In this document: piece after piece, positions 1 to 5,930 of the stretch
Position numbering within the stretch: the first letter of the stretch is position 1
Layout: each line of letters starts with the position of its first letter
Source of the DNA: Marinospirillum sp.
GTDB lineage: Bacteria > Pseudomonadota > Gammaproteobacteria > Pseudomonadales > Halomonadaceae
Direction: 5' to 3'
NCBI GenBank assembly: GCA_007116195.1
Contig: SKIX01000027.1
Location: 1 to 6,973 of the forward strand
DNA: 6,973 nt
Notes under the pieces: generated by a model
What the model saw: only the letters and a program-made list of their open reading frames with translations
Told to the model about the DNA's origin: nothing
Database searches by the model: none
Translations under genes and position numbers: made by a program

Positions 1-144
1 AGAGTTAAGCGCTTTGGTGATCAGCCTGCTGAAAACAAAAAGTTAGCCGCAAAAATGCAGCGCTTTCTCGCTAGCCGAGGTTTTACTGCAGCTCAAATCG
101 CTCAGGCTGTTTTTCAACCTTCATCATCTAAAGATCAAGAGTGA
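1..144 (+). CDS. recX: RecX, regulatory protein of RecA (C-terminal end only)
   Basis: The frame is open from the first base and ends at TGA 142-144, giving 47 residues; the 5' part lies outside the window. The visible part has the basic, helical look of the last RecX three-helix repeat, with the segment KMQRFLASRGFTAAQIAQAV matching the typical RecX ending (a helix, an RGF turn, then a helix). RecX binds RecA filaments in the cytoplasm and limits recombinase and SOS co-protease activity; this is family knowledge. Its place directly before alaS agrees with the recA-recX-alaS order common in gammaproteobacteria, so recA is expected just to the left. The identification rests on a short fragment plus context. 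Confidence 0.8.
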   Translation, partial: RVKRFGDQPAENKKLAAKMQRFLASRGFTAAQIAQAVFQPSSSKDQE

Positions 145-155
145 AAGCTCCCTGA

Positions 156-184
156 TTATCATTTTGTCGCGAACCCCGTATAAT
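156..184 (+). promoter_or_regulatory. Candidate sigma70 promoter of alaS
   Basis: A perfect -10 hexamer TATAAT lies at 179-184, with TTATCA (4 of 6 matches to TTGACA) at 156-161 and a 17-base spacer. Transcription would begin near 191, giving a leader of about 35 bases. CCGTAT occurs at 176-181 and again at 187-192, an 11-base period covering the -10 and the likely start site. E. coli AlaS represses its own gene by binding around the start site, so an operator here is possible, but that is inference. Confidence 0.65.
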
Positions 185-225
185 AGCCGTATCACTAAGC
201 CAACCGCACACTAAAGAGAGGCAAG

Positions 226-2868
226 ATGAAAAGCGCCGAAATCCGTGAGGCTTTCCTTAAGTTCTTCCAATCCAAAGGCCATACCGCTGTGCCCTCCAGT
301 TCTTTGGTTCCCCAGGACGACCCTACCCTGCTGTTTACCAATGCAGGGATGAACCAGTTCAAAGACTGCTTTCTGGGCCTGGAGCATCGTGGTTACACGC
401 GGGCTACCTCAACTCAAAAATGTGTGCGGGCTGGCGGCAAGCACAACGACCTGGAAAATGTCGGCTATACCGCGCGTCACCACACTTTTTTTGAAATGCT
501 GGGCAACTTCAGTTTCGGTGACTATTTTAAGAAAGATGCCATTCACTATGCTTGGGAGTTTCTAACCGGCGTACTCAAATTGCCTGCAGAAAAACTCTGG
601 ATCACTGTTTACGCCTCCGATGATGAAGCCTATGCCATTTGGAACGAGCAGGTCGGCGTTCCCGCTGAACGCATTATTCGCATCGGTGACAACAAGGGTG
701 CGCCCTATGCCTCAGACAACTTCTGGGCTATGGGAGACACCGGCCCCTGTGGCCCTTGCACAGAAATTTTTTATGACCATGGAGAGGAGGTTTGGGGCGG
801 CCCACCAGGCAGCCCCGATGAAGATGGCGATCGTTATATCGAAATCTGGAACGTTGTCTTCATGCAATATAACCGCAGTGCCGACGGTGAAATGAACCCT
901 CTACCTGCGCCTTCTGTTGATACCGGCATGGGTTTGGAACGAGTTTCTGCTGTTCTGCAGGGCGTGCATGCCAACTATGAAATCGACCTCTTCCAAAATC
1001 TTTTGCAAGCCTGCGCTCAAGCCATCGGTTGTGAAAACAACGATGAACCTTCTTTGAGGGTGGTTGCTGATCATATTCGCTCTTGCAGCTTTTTAATTGC
1101 CGACGGAGTACTGCCTTCAAATGAAGGCCGTGGCTATGTACTCAGGCGCATCCTACGCCGAGCCTGCCGCCATGGTCATAAACTCGGAGCAGAAGGCAGC
1201 TTTTTCTACAAGATCGTACCCGCCTTGGTTGCCGAAATGGGCGAAGCCTTTCCAGAGCTTAAAAAGCACCAAGCACTGATAGAACAAAGCCTGCGCCTGG
1301 AAGAAGAGCAGTTTGCCAAAACCCTTGATAAGGGTATGAAAATTCTTGAGCAGGATCTGGCTGAGCTCAAGGGCTCGATCCTTCCTGGTGAAATTGCTTT
1401 CAAGCTTTACGACACCTACGGCTTTCCCTTGGATCTCACCGCCGATATCGCGCGTGAACGCGAGTTAAAGGTCGATGAAGCCGGGTTTGAAAAAGAAATG
1501 CAGAACCAGCGCGAAAAAGCTCGCAGTGCCAGCCAGTTTGGCGTTGATTACAATGCCACGATCAAAGTTGATCGTGCAACCGAGTTCACGGGCTACACTG
1601 CTTGCGAGGGTCAGGGCAAAATCCTTGCACTCTACAAGGGGGGCGAGGCGGTTGAGCGCCTTAATGAGGGTGAAGAAGGCCTGGTTATTTTGGATCAGAC
1701 ACCTTTTTATGCCGAATCAGGGGGGCAAGTGGGTGATTCAGGTCAACTTCTAGCCACTGCGGGCCGCTTTGATGTACGCGACACCACCAAAGCAGGCGAA
1801 GCCCATCTGCATCACGGGCTAGTGGCAGAAGGCTACTTAGTCCAAGGGCAGAGCTTAACCGCCAAGGTTGACAACTCTATACGTCACAAAACTCGACTCA
1901 ACCACTCAGCAACCCACCTATTGCACGCAGCTCTTAGGCAAGTGCTGGGCGAGGGCGTACAGCAAAAAGGCTCTTTGGTCGACTCCCAGCGTTTGCGCTT
2001 CGATTTCAGTCACCCTGAAGCCGTCAAACCTGAACAACTGGCTGAAGTTCAACAACGAGTTAACGCCCAGATACGTGCCAATACCGCAACTCAGATTGAA
2101 CTCATGGATCTGGATTCCGCCAAGGCAAAGGGGGCTATGGCACTCTTTGGTGAAAAATATGCAGACGATGTTCGGGTTCTTACCCTGGGCACCGAAACGG
2201 ATGGACAACCCTTTTCCATCGAACTCTGTGGCGGCCTGCATGTGGAGCGCACCGGCGATATTGCCCTGATGCATATTATCAGCGAGGCCGGCATTGCCTC
2301 GGGCGTTCGTCGTATTGAAGCCATTACCGGTGAGGCAGCACTTAACTACCTGCTCGATAGAGAGCAGCAACTAGAAAGAGCTGCAGCTCAACTCAAGGCC
2401 AAGCCTGAACACCTCCTGGATCGTTTAGCAAGTCATCAAGAGCGTACACGTCAGCTGGAAAAAGAAGTTCAGCAACTCAAGAAAAAATTGGCTTCGGGTG
2501 CTGGTGGGACTGATCTCACCGCCGCAGCCAAAGAGGTGGCAGGCATCAAGCTTCTAGCCACTCACGTAGAAGGCGCAGATATGAAAACCCTGCGCGAGCT
2601 GATGGATCAACTCAAACAAAAACTAGCACCGGCAGTTGTCGTGCTAGCAGCCATTGAAGGCAACAAGGTCAGCTTAGTCGCGGGCATCTCCGGTGAAGCT
2701 AAGGATCGCCTGCATGCAGGCAAGCTGGTCAACCATGTAGCCCAACAGGTCGGCGGCAAGGGTGGTGGACGCCCCGATATGGCACAGGCAGGAGGTACGG
2801 ATGCTTCCCGTCTTCCAGAGGCCCTGGATTCAGTAACAGCCTGGGTTACTGAGCAGCTGGGTCACTGA
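226..2868 (+). CDS. alaS: Alanine--tRNA ligase (AlaRS)
   Basis: The cytoplasmic class II synthetase charges tRNA-Ala with alanine using ATP and hydrolyses mischarged Ser- or Gly-tRNA-Ala. At 880 residues it is full length (E. coli has 876). The catalytic domain fills about 1-440: R84-H85-H86 followed by [14 protein letters not shown] (88-101) covers the motif 2 region, and [12 protein letters not shown] (301-312) is motif 3. The editing domain (about 550-705) has both zinc motifs intact, HSATH at 560-564 and CGGLH at 668-672. A helical, coiled-coil-like segment (about 706-755) leads into the C-Ala domain with [12 protein letters not shown] at 846-857. The start ATG is preceded by GAGAGG at 216-221, only 4 bases away, and the N-terminus [14 protein letters not shown] is that of the family. 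It has its own promoter after recX; lysC follows 66 bases after its stop with no clear terminator, so partial readthrough is likely. Confidence 0.98.
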   Translation: MKSAEIREAFLKFFQSKGHTAVPSSSLVPQDDPTLLFTNAGMNQFKDCFLGLEHRGYTRATSTQKCVRAGGKHNDLENVGYTARHHTFFEMLGNFSFGDYFKKDAIHYAWEFLTGVLKLPAEKLWITVYASDDEAYAIWNEQVGVPAERIIRIGDNKGAPYASDNFWAMGDTGPCGPCTEIFYDHGEEVWGGPPGSPDEDGDRYIEIWNVVFMQYNRSADGEMNPLPAPSVDTGMGLERVSAVLQGVHANYEIDLFQNLLQACAQAIGCENNDEPSLRVVADHIRSCSFLIADGVLPSNEGRGYVLRRILRRACRHGHKLGAEGSFFYKIVPALVAEMGEAFPELKKHQALIEQSLRLEEEQFAKTLDKGMKILEQDLAELKGSILPGEIAFKLYDTYGFPLDLTADIARERELKVDEAGFEKEMQNQREKARSASQFGVDYNATIKVDRATEFTGYTACEGQGKILALYKGGEAVERLNEGEEGLVILDQTPFYAESGGQVGDSGQLLATAGRFDVRDTTKAGEAHLHHGLVAEGYLVQGQSLTAKVDNSIRHKTRLNHSATHLLHAALRQVLGEGVQQKGSLVDSQRLRFDFSHPEAVKPEQLAEVQQRVNAQIRANTATQIELMDLDSAKAKGAMALFGEKYADDVRVLTLGTETDGQPFSIELCGGLHVERTGDIALMHIISEAGIASGVRRIEAITGEAALNYLLDREQQLERAAAQLKAKPEHLLDRLASHQERTRQLEKEVQQLKKKLASGAGGTDLTAAAKEVAGIKLLATHVEGADMKTLRELMDQLKQKLAPAVVVLAAIEGNKVSLVAGISGEAKDRLHAGKLVNHVAQQVGGKGGGRPDMAQAGGTDASRLPEALDSVTAWVTEQLGH

Positions 2869-2934
2869 GTAACCGGGTCAGGATGAGTAGACTTTACCCG
2901 TAAACCCAACCCGACATAACTTAAAAGGATCTCT

Positions 2935-4173
2935 ATGGCACTTTATGTACAAAAATTTGGAGGCACCTCGGTTGGCTCTCCAGAGCGCATCAAAAAGGTC
3001 GCGGAGCGTGTAGGTCGCTTCCGCAAAGATGGCCATGATGTCGTCGTCGTTGTTTCTGCCATGAGCGGTGAAACCAACCGCCTCATAGATTTGGCAAAAC
3101 AAATCCACCAAGAGCCATCGCCTCGTGAAATGGATATGCTGGTCTCCACCGGTGAACAGGTCACGATCGCGCTTCTAGCGATGGCTTTAGATCAGCTAGG
3201 CATTCCTGCAACCTCTTACACAGGCGCTCAAGTTGGTATTCTGACTGACCAGGCGCATACCAAAGCACGGATTAAAGAAATCGACACTGACTCTATTCGT
3301 GAAGACCTGGATGAAGGTCGTGTCGTGGTTGTTGCTGGCTTCCAGGGTGTTGATGAAGAAGGCAACATTACTACTCTAGGCCGTGGCGGCTCAGATACTA
3401 CCGGCGTTGCTTTGGCTGCTTCATTAAAAGCCGATGAATGTCAAATCTACACCGATGTTGATGGTGTTTACACGGCTGACCCACGTATTTGTAGTCAAGC
3501 CAAGCGTTTAGAAAACATCACTGTTGAAGAGATGCTTGAGCTGGCCAGCATGGGCTCTAAAGTACTGCAAATCCGTGCGGTTGAGTTTGCAGGTAAATAC
3601 AAGGTTCCTTTACGCGTTCTTTCCAGCTTTGAAGACAATGAAGGGCCAGGCACACTAATTATTGCAGACGATGAGGAGAGTCCCTCGATGGAAGAACCAC
3701 TGATTTCAGGTATTGCTCACCATACCAACGAAGCCAAACTAACTGTTTTAGGTGCGCCTGATATTCCCGGCGTTGCTGCCAAGATTTTAGGGCCCATTGG
3801 CGACAATAATATCGAAGTCGACATGATTGTTCAGAACGTTTCACCTGATGGCAAATCAACGGATTTCTCTTTCACCGTTGCTCGGGGTGACTATAAAAAG
3901 GCACAAGGCGTTTTAGAAGAGATCGTTAAAGAGATGGGTTCTGGCAAAGTAGTGGGTGATACAGCCATCGCCAAGGTTTCTTTAGTTGGTGTTGGAATGC
4001 GCTCACACGCCGGTGTTGCCAGCCTGATGTTCAAAACTCTGGCAGAAAACGGCATCAACATTCGCATGGTTTCTACTTCTGAAATTAAAATTTCAGTCGT
4101 TCTGGACGAGAAGTTCACTGAGCTAGCGGTTCGCTCTTTGCATACCGCGTTTGGCCTGGACAAAGAAGCCTAA
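2935..4173 (+). CDS. lysC: Aspartate kinase (monofunctional, ACT-regulated)
   Basis: This cytoplasmic enzyme phosphorylates L-aspartate to aspartyl-4-phosphate, the first step towards lysine, threonine, methionine and diaminopimelate. It has 412 residues, the usual size of the Pseudomonas type. The kinase domain (about 1-240) begins with KFGGTSVGS (7-15) and has STGE (71-74), the nucleotide-binding GRGGSDTT (149-156) and YTDVDGVYTADPR (172-184). Two ACT domains follow (about 265-335 and 345-412); the segment QNVS (300-303) with TD (309-310) corresponds to the effector-binding loop of the first ACT domain, so lysine and/or threonine feedback is expected. The start ATG has AAGGA at 2925-2929, 5 bases upstream. 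No homoserine dehydrogenase domain is fused. I see no convincing promoter of its own in the 66-base gap after alaS. An internal start at 3688 is listed separately. Confidence 0.97.
   Translation: MALYVQKFGGTSVGSPERIKKVAERVGRFRKDGHDVVVVVSAMSGETNRLIDLAKQIHQEPSPREMDMLVSTGEQVTIALLAMALDQLGIPATSYTGAQVGILTDQAHTKARIKEIDTDSIREDLDEGRVVVVAGFQGVDEEGNITTLGRGGSDTTGVALAASLKADECQIYTDVDGVYTADPRICSQAKRLENITVEEMLELASMGSKVLQIRAVEFAGKYKVPLRVLSSFEDNEGPGTLIIADDEESPSMEEPLISGIAHHTNEAKLTVLGAPDIPGVAAKILGPIGDNNIEVDMIVQNVSPDGKSTDFSFTVARGDYKKAQGVLEEIVKEMGSGKVVGDTAIAKVSLVGVGMRSHAGVASLMFKTLAENGINIRMVSTSEIKISVVLDEKFTELAVRSLHTAFGLDKEA
3674..4173 (+). other. Candidate internal start for an aspartokinase beta (ACT-only) subunit
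   Basis: Within lysC, AGGAG at 3674-3678 lies 9 bases before an in-frame ATG at 3688-3690 (codon 252). Starting there gives a 161-residue protein beginning MEEPLISGIAHHTNEAKLTV that holds both ACT domains and no kinase domain. In Corynebacterium glutamicum and Bacillus, aspartokinase is an alpha2-beta2 complex whose beta subunit comes from just such an in-frame internal start, and the C. glutamicum beta protein, as I recall it, begins with a similar MEE...G(I/V)A sequence. The ribosome binding site and the position are seen; production of the beta subunit is inferred. Confidence 0.55.
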
Positions 4174-4222
4174 GCCCAATAGGCCATTAACCAAAAATAT
4201 CTACTAAATAGTAAAAATTCAT

Positions 4223-4251
4223 TTAACAAATTTATTGGTTTAGCAGATAAT
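4223..4251 (+). promoter_or_regulatory. Candidate distal promoter (P1) of csrA
   Basis: TTAACA at 4223-4228 (5 of 6 matches) and GATAAT at 4246-4251 (5 of 6) are separated by exactly 17 bases, in an AT-rich stretch (about 4190-4250) that could act as an UP element. Transcription would start near 4258 and give a csrA leader of about 139 bases. A perfect 12-base palindrome, TACTA-AA-TAGTA, lies at 4202-4213 just upstream. Confidence 0.6.
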
Positions 4252-4271
4252 GGTCAGGCTTTTACTGAATT

Positions 4272-4300
4272 CTGGCAGTTGCGGATAAAACTGCTACAGT
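4272..4300 (+). promoter_or_regulatory. Candidate proximal promoter (P2) of csrA
   Basis: CTGGCA at 4272-4277 (4 of 6) and TACAGT at 4295-4300 (4 of 6) are 17 bases apart, with TGC directly before the -10, giving an extended -10 (TGCTACAGT). The predicted start near 4307 leaves a leader of about 90 bases. The elements overlap a nested inverted repeat: TTTACTG (4261-4267) with CAGTAAA (4297-4303), and GCAGTT (4275-4280) with AACTGC (4289-4294). That could be an operator for P2 or a hairpin in the P1 transcript. Confidence 0.4.
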
Positions 4301-4315
4301 AAAGGCTAGCCTACT

Positions 4316-4388
4316 AGGGAAGTGACATCTTGCTGATGAGCTTCCCTTGCCTGTTGAGTTTAAATTTTCTGGACTACCTGATAAGGAG
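4316..4388 (+). promoter_or_regulatory. csrA leader with GGA motifs and a hairpin (possible autoregulatory sites)
   Basis: AGGGAAG (4316-4322) can pair with CTTCCCT (4341-4347) around an 18-base loop. GGA trinucleotides, the core of CsrA binding sites, occur in AGGGA (4316-4320), in TGGAC (4370-4374) and within the Shine-Dalgarno AAGGAG (4383-4388), 8 bases from the csrA start codon. E. coli CsrA represses its own translation by binding several GGA sites, one overlapping the Shine-Dalgarno. The motifs are visible; binding is inferred, and only the Shine-Dalgarno site is strongly suggestive. Confidence 0.4.
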
Positions 4389-4396
4389 ATTCCACC

Positions 4397-4588
4397 ATGC
4401 TCATTCTAACCCGCCGCGTTGGTGAAACCCTGATGATTGGTGACGAAGTTACCGTCACTGTTCTGGGTGTAAAAGGTAATCAAGTTCGTATTGGTGTTAA
4501 TGCCCCCAAAGAAGTGGCTGTTCACCGCGAAGAGATTTACCAGCGTATTCAGCGTGAAAAGGAAGAAGGTAATCAGGGCAATTTCTAA
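4397..4588 (+). CDS. csrA: Carbon storage regulator CsrA (RsmA family)
   Basis: CsrA is a small dimeric RNA-binding protein that binds GGA motifs in mRNA leaders and controls translation and stability of genes for carbon storage, motility, biofilm and secondary metabolism; small RNAs of the CsrB/RsmZ type sequester it. The 63-residue sequence starts [16 protein letters not shown] and is almost identical to E. coli CsrA through residue 52, including the RNA-contacting L4 and R44 (VHREE at 42-46). Only the C-terminal tail after the helix ([12 protein letters not shown]) diverges, as is usual. The Shine-Dalgarno AAGGAG (4383-4388) is 8 bases from the ATG. The 223-base gap to lysC with two candidate promoters, and the terminator behind, indicate a mainly monocistronic unit. 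The alaS/lysC-csrA-tRNA context is the classical one. Confidence 0.98.
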   Translation: MLILTRRVGETLMIGDEVTVTVLGVKGNQVRIGVNAPKEVAVHREEIYQRIQREKEEGNQGNF

Positions 4589-4609
4589 GCCTGTTACCAA
4601 AAGACTAAG

Positions 4610-4648
4610 CCACGGCCTACAAAATTTTTTGTACCGTGGTTTTTTCTT
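4610..4648 (+). terminator. Intrinsic terminator of csrA
   Basis: CCACGG (4610-4615) pairs with CCGTGG (4634-4639). After a two-base CC bulge, TACAAAA (4618-4624) continues the stem with TTTTGTA (4627-4633), although the innermost pairs must open to form a loop. Six T residues (4640-4645) follow, then CTT. It lies 22 bases after the csrA stop and separates csrA from the tRNA unit. Confidence 0.92.
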
Positions 4649-4692
4649 GTCTGCTCAAACCCTTGCTGGATAAAAGTTTTTTCTTTCAGGGG

Positions 4693-4720
4693 TGGACAAA
4701 CAAAAAATACGTGGTACTAT
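4693..4720 (+). promoter_or_regulatory. Stable-RNA type promoter of the tRNA operon
   Basis: TGGACA at 4693-4698 (5 of 6) and TACTAT at 4715-4720 (4 of 6) have a 16-base spacer containing an A-run. The bases after the -10 are GC-rich (GTGCGCC), the kind of discriminator found at promoters of stable RNAs under stringent ppGpp control. Transcription would begin near 4727, leaving about 6 bases of leader before tRNA-Ser. Confidence 0.7.
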
Positions 4721-4732
4721 GTGCGCCGTGTT

Positions 4733-4824
4733 GGAGAGGTGGCCGAGTGGCTGAAGGCGCTCCCCTGCTAAGGGAGTATAGGGCTTAACCCCTATCGAGG
4801 GTTCGAATCCCTCTCTCTCCGCCA
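4733..4824 (+). tRNA. serV: tRNA-Ser (anticodon GCU)
   Basis: The gene is 92 bases long including an encoded CCA (4822-4824). The acceptor arm pairs GGAGAGG (4733-4739) with TCTCTCC (4814-4820) and the discriminator base is G. The anticodon loop CTGCTAA sits between CTCCC and GGGAG, giving GCU, which reads AGC and AGU codons. The long variable arm (TATAGGG...CCCTATC) is the hallmark of serine tRNAs, and the T-loop is GTTCGAATC. It is the first gene of the tRNA unit, as serV is next to csrA in E. coli. Confidence 0.97.
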
Positions 4825-4825
4825 C

Positions 4826-4923
4826 TTTTAGTTTTTGTGCGCTCGTAGCTCAGCTGGATAGAGTACCTGGCTACGAACCAGGCGGTCGGAGGTTCGAATC
4901 CTCCCGAGCGCGCCAAACTAAAA
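4826..4923 (+). repeat. Inverted repeat flanking tRNA-Arg copy 1
   Basis: TTTTAGTTT (4826-4834) before the gene is exactly complementary to AAACTAAAA (4915-4923) after it, starting at the last A of CCA. In the precursor RNA the leader and trailer could pair and extend the acceptor stem after a small unpaired stretch. The arms are AT-rich, so chance is not excluded. Confidence 0.5.
4839..4915 (+). tRNA. argV: tRNA-Arg (anticodon ACG), copy 1
   Basis: This is a 77-base gene with encoded CCA (4913-4915). The acceptor stem pairs GCGCTCG (4839-4845) with CGAGCGC (4905-4911). The anticodon arm CCTGG-CTACGAA-CCAGG gives ACG; A34 is normally edited to inosine by TadA so that it reads CGU, CGC and CGA. 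Only 14 bases separate it from tRNA-Ser, so it must be cotranscribed and released by nucleases. The E. coli csrA-serV locus also carries several argV-type copies. Confidence 0.97.
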
Positions 4924-4930
4924 ACCTGTA

Positions 4931-5025
4931 TCAACTTAATGCGCGCTCGTAGCTCAGCTGGATAGAGTACCTGGCTACGAACCAGGCGGTCGGAGGTTCG
5001 AATCCTCCCGAGCGCGCCAAGTTGA
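4931..5025 (+). repeat. Inverted repeat flanking tRNA-Arg copy 2
   Basis: TCAACTT (4931-4937) is exactly complementary to AAGTTGA (5019-5025), which again begins at the last A of CCA. The sequence differs from the arms around copy 1 but the geometry is the same, which suggests that leader-trailer pairing rather than sequence is kept. Confidence 0.5.
4943..5019 (+). tRNA. argV: tRNA-Arg (anticodon ACG), copy 2
   Basis: It is identical over all 77 bases to the tRNA-Arg gene at 4839-4915, with the same acceptor stem (4943-4949 with 5009-5015), ACG anticodon and encoded CCA (5017-5019). The 27-base spacer after copy 1 has no promoter. I see no intrinsic terminator in the 37 bases between this gene and the end of the convergent kinase gene. 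Confidence 0.97.
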
Positions 5026-5056
5026 ACTAGCTAACCCACCAAGCTCAAACCTCCCT

Positions 5057-5929
5057 CTATTTAAACCTTCTTCCATCTAGAAGCTCTTGTATTCTTGGCT
5101 GAATAATTAATTCAATGGCTAAGGGTAATTTAGGCCCTGGAATGACCAGTGTATGCGGCCGCGACATAAAACTATCTTTAATCATGGTCAGCAGGTAAGG
5201 AAAGTTAACTTTCGGCGTTTCTCTGAAGTTAATCACCACCAGGCTTTCATCAGCTGTCGGCACACCACAGGGCTCGAAAGGGTTTGCCGTATCGACTATA
5301 GGTACCCGCTGAAAATTAATATGCGTACGCGAGAATTGCGGTAGTATAAAACGCATATAATCTTCCATACGCGCCTGGATGGTTTCTATCACCGCCTCTT
5401 GAGAATAGCCACGTAACTTGGTGTCCCTGTGGATTTTTTGAATCCACTCCAAGTTAATCGATGGCGCAACACCGATCAGCAAATCAACATACTGCGCAAT
5501 ATTGGTTTCATCGGTTACCAGGCCGCCATGCAAGCCTTCATAAAGCAATAAATCTGTTCCCTCGGGCAAGGCTTCCCAGGGTGTGAAAGTACCGACCTGA
5601 AAGCCCTGTTCAACTAATTCCTTGTCTTCAGCATGAATATAGTGCCTATAGCTACCTGTGCCCTGCTGCGAGTACTCTTGAAACAGGCTTTCTAAGCGAT
5701 CCAGCAAATTAGCCTCTACAGCAAAGTGCGATAGAGTTTCTTCACGCTCAGGTTGGCTTGCCAGCATTTCAGCCAACTCTTTACGTGTATAGCGGTGAAA
5801 ACTATCGCCGTGAACAAAAGCTGCAGCAACGCCTTGAGTTAAAAACATGCGCTCAAAGGCATCTTTGATCGTCGTCGTACCCGCACCGGAAGAGCCGGTC
5901 ACAGCAATAATAGGATACTCTCGAGACAT
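5057..5929 (-). CDS. prkB: Phosphoribulokinase family protein (PrkB-like)
   Basis: Phosphoribulokinase phosphorylates ribulose 5-phosphate with ATP to ribulose 1,5-bisphosphate. The 290-residue length is that of the bacterial class, and residue numbering matches Rhodobacter sphaeroides PRK without shift. The P-loop GSSGAGTTT spans 12-20. D42, H45 and R49 lie in HGDSFHRYTR, E131 in YEGLHGG, and K165, R168, D169 and R173 in QKIHRDTKLRG, so the catalytic set is present. Of the three arginines I recall for NADH activation in Rhodobacter (31, 234, 257), positions 31 and 234 are T and N here; only R257 remains. The overall sequence is close to E. coli PrkB, whose role in heterotrophs is unsettled. 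No RuBisCO gene is in view. ATG 5929 lies one base after the thioesterase stop, with a GGGGAAG Shine-Dalgarno inside that gene, so translation is probably coupled. Membership of the family is sure; a Calvin cycle role is not. Confidence 0.93.
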   Translation of the reverse strand: MSREYPIIAVTGSSGAGTTTIKDAFERMFLTQGVAAAFVHGDSFHRYTRKELAEMLASQPEREETLSHFAVEANLLDRLESLFQEYSQQGTGSYRHYIHAEDKELVEQGFQVGTFTPWEALPEGTDLLLYEGLHGGLVTDETNIAQYVDLLIGVAPSINLEWIQKIHRDTKLRGYSQEAVIETIQARMEDYMRFILPQFSRTHINFQRVPIVDTANPFEPCGVPTADESLVVINFRETPKVNFPYLLTMIKDSFMSRPHTLVIPGPKLPLAIELIIQPRIQELLDGRRFK

Positions 5930-5930
5930 G

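Noticed and set aside
1918..2370. A 150-codon open frame on the minus strand inside alaS, and other long overlapping frames in alaS, lysC and csrA
   Set aside because: They lie wholly within well-identified genes, have no recognisable domain and no convincing ribosome binding site; they look like frame shadows.
2893..2919. A possible lysC promoter with TTTACC-like and CATAAC-like hexamers in the alaS-lysC gap
   Set aside because: Both hexamers match consensus poorly (4 of 6 each), so it is not distinguishable from chance.
4839..5019. The second tRNA-Arg as an attachment-site duplicate of an integrated element
   Set aside because: Both copies are full length with encoded CCA, only 27 bases lie between them, and no integrase or mobile gene is present; tandem copies are normal at this locus.
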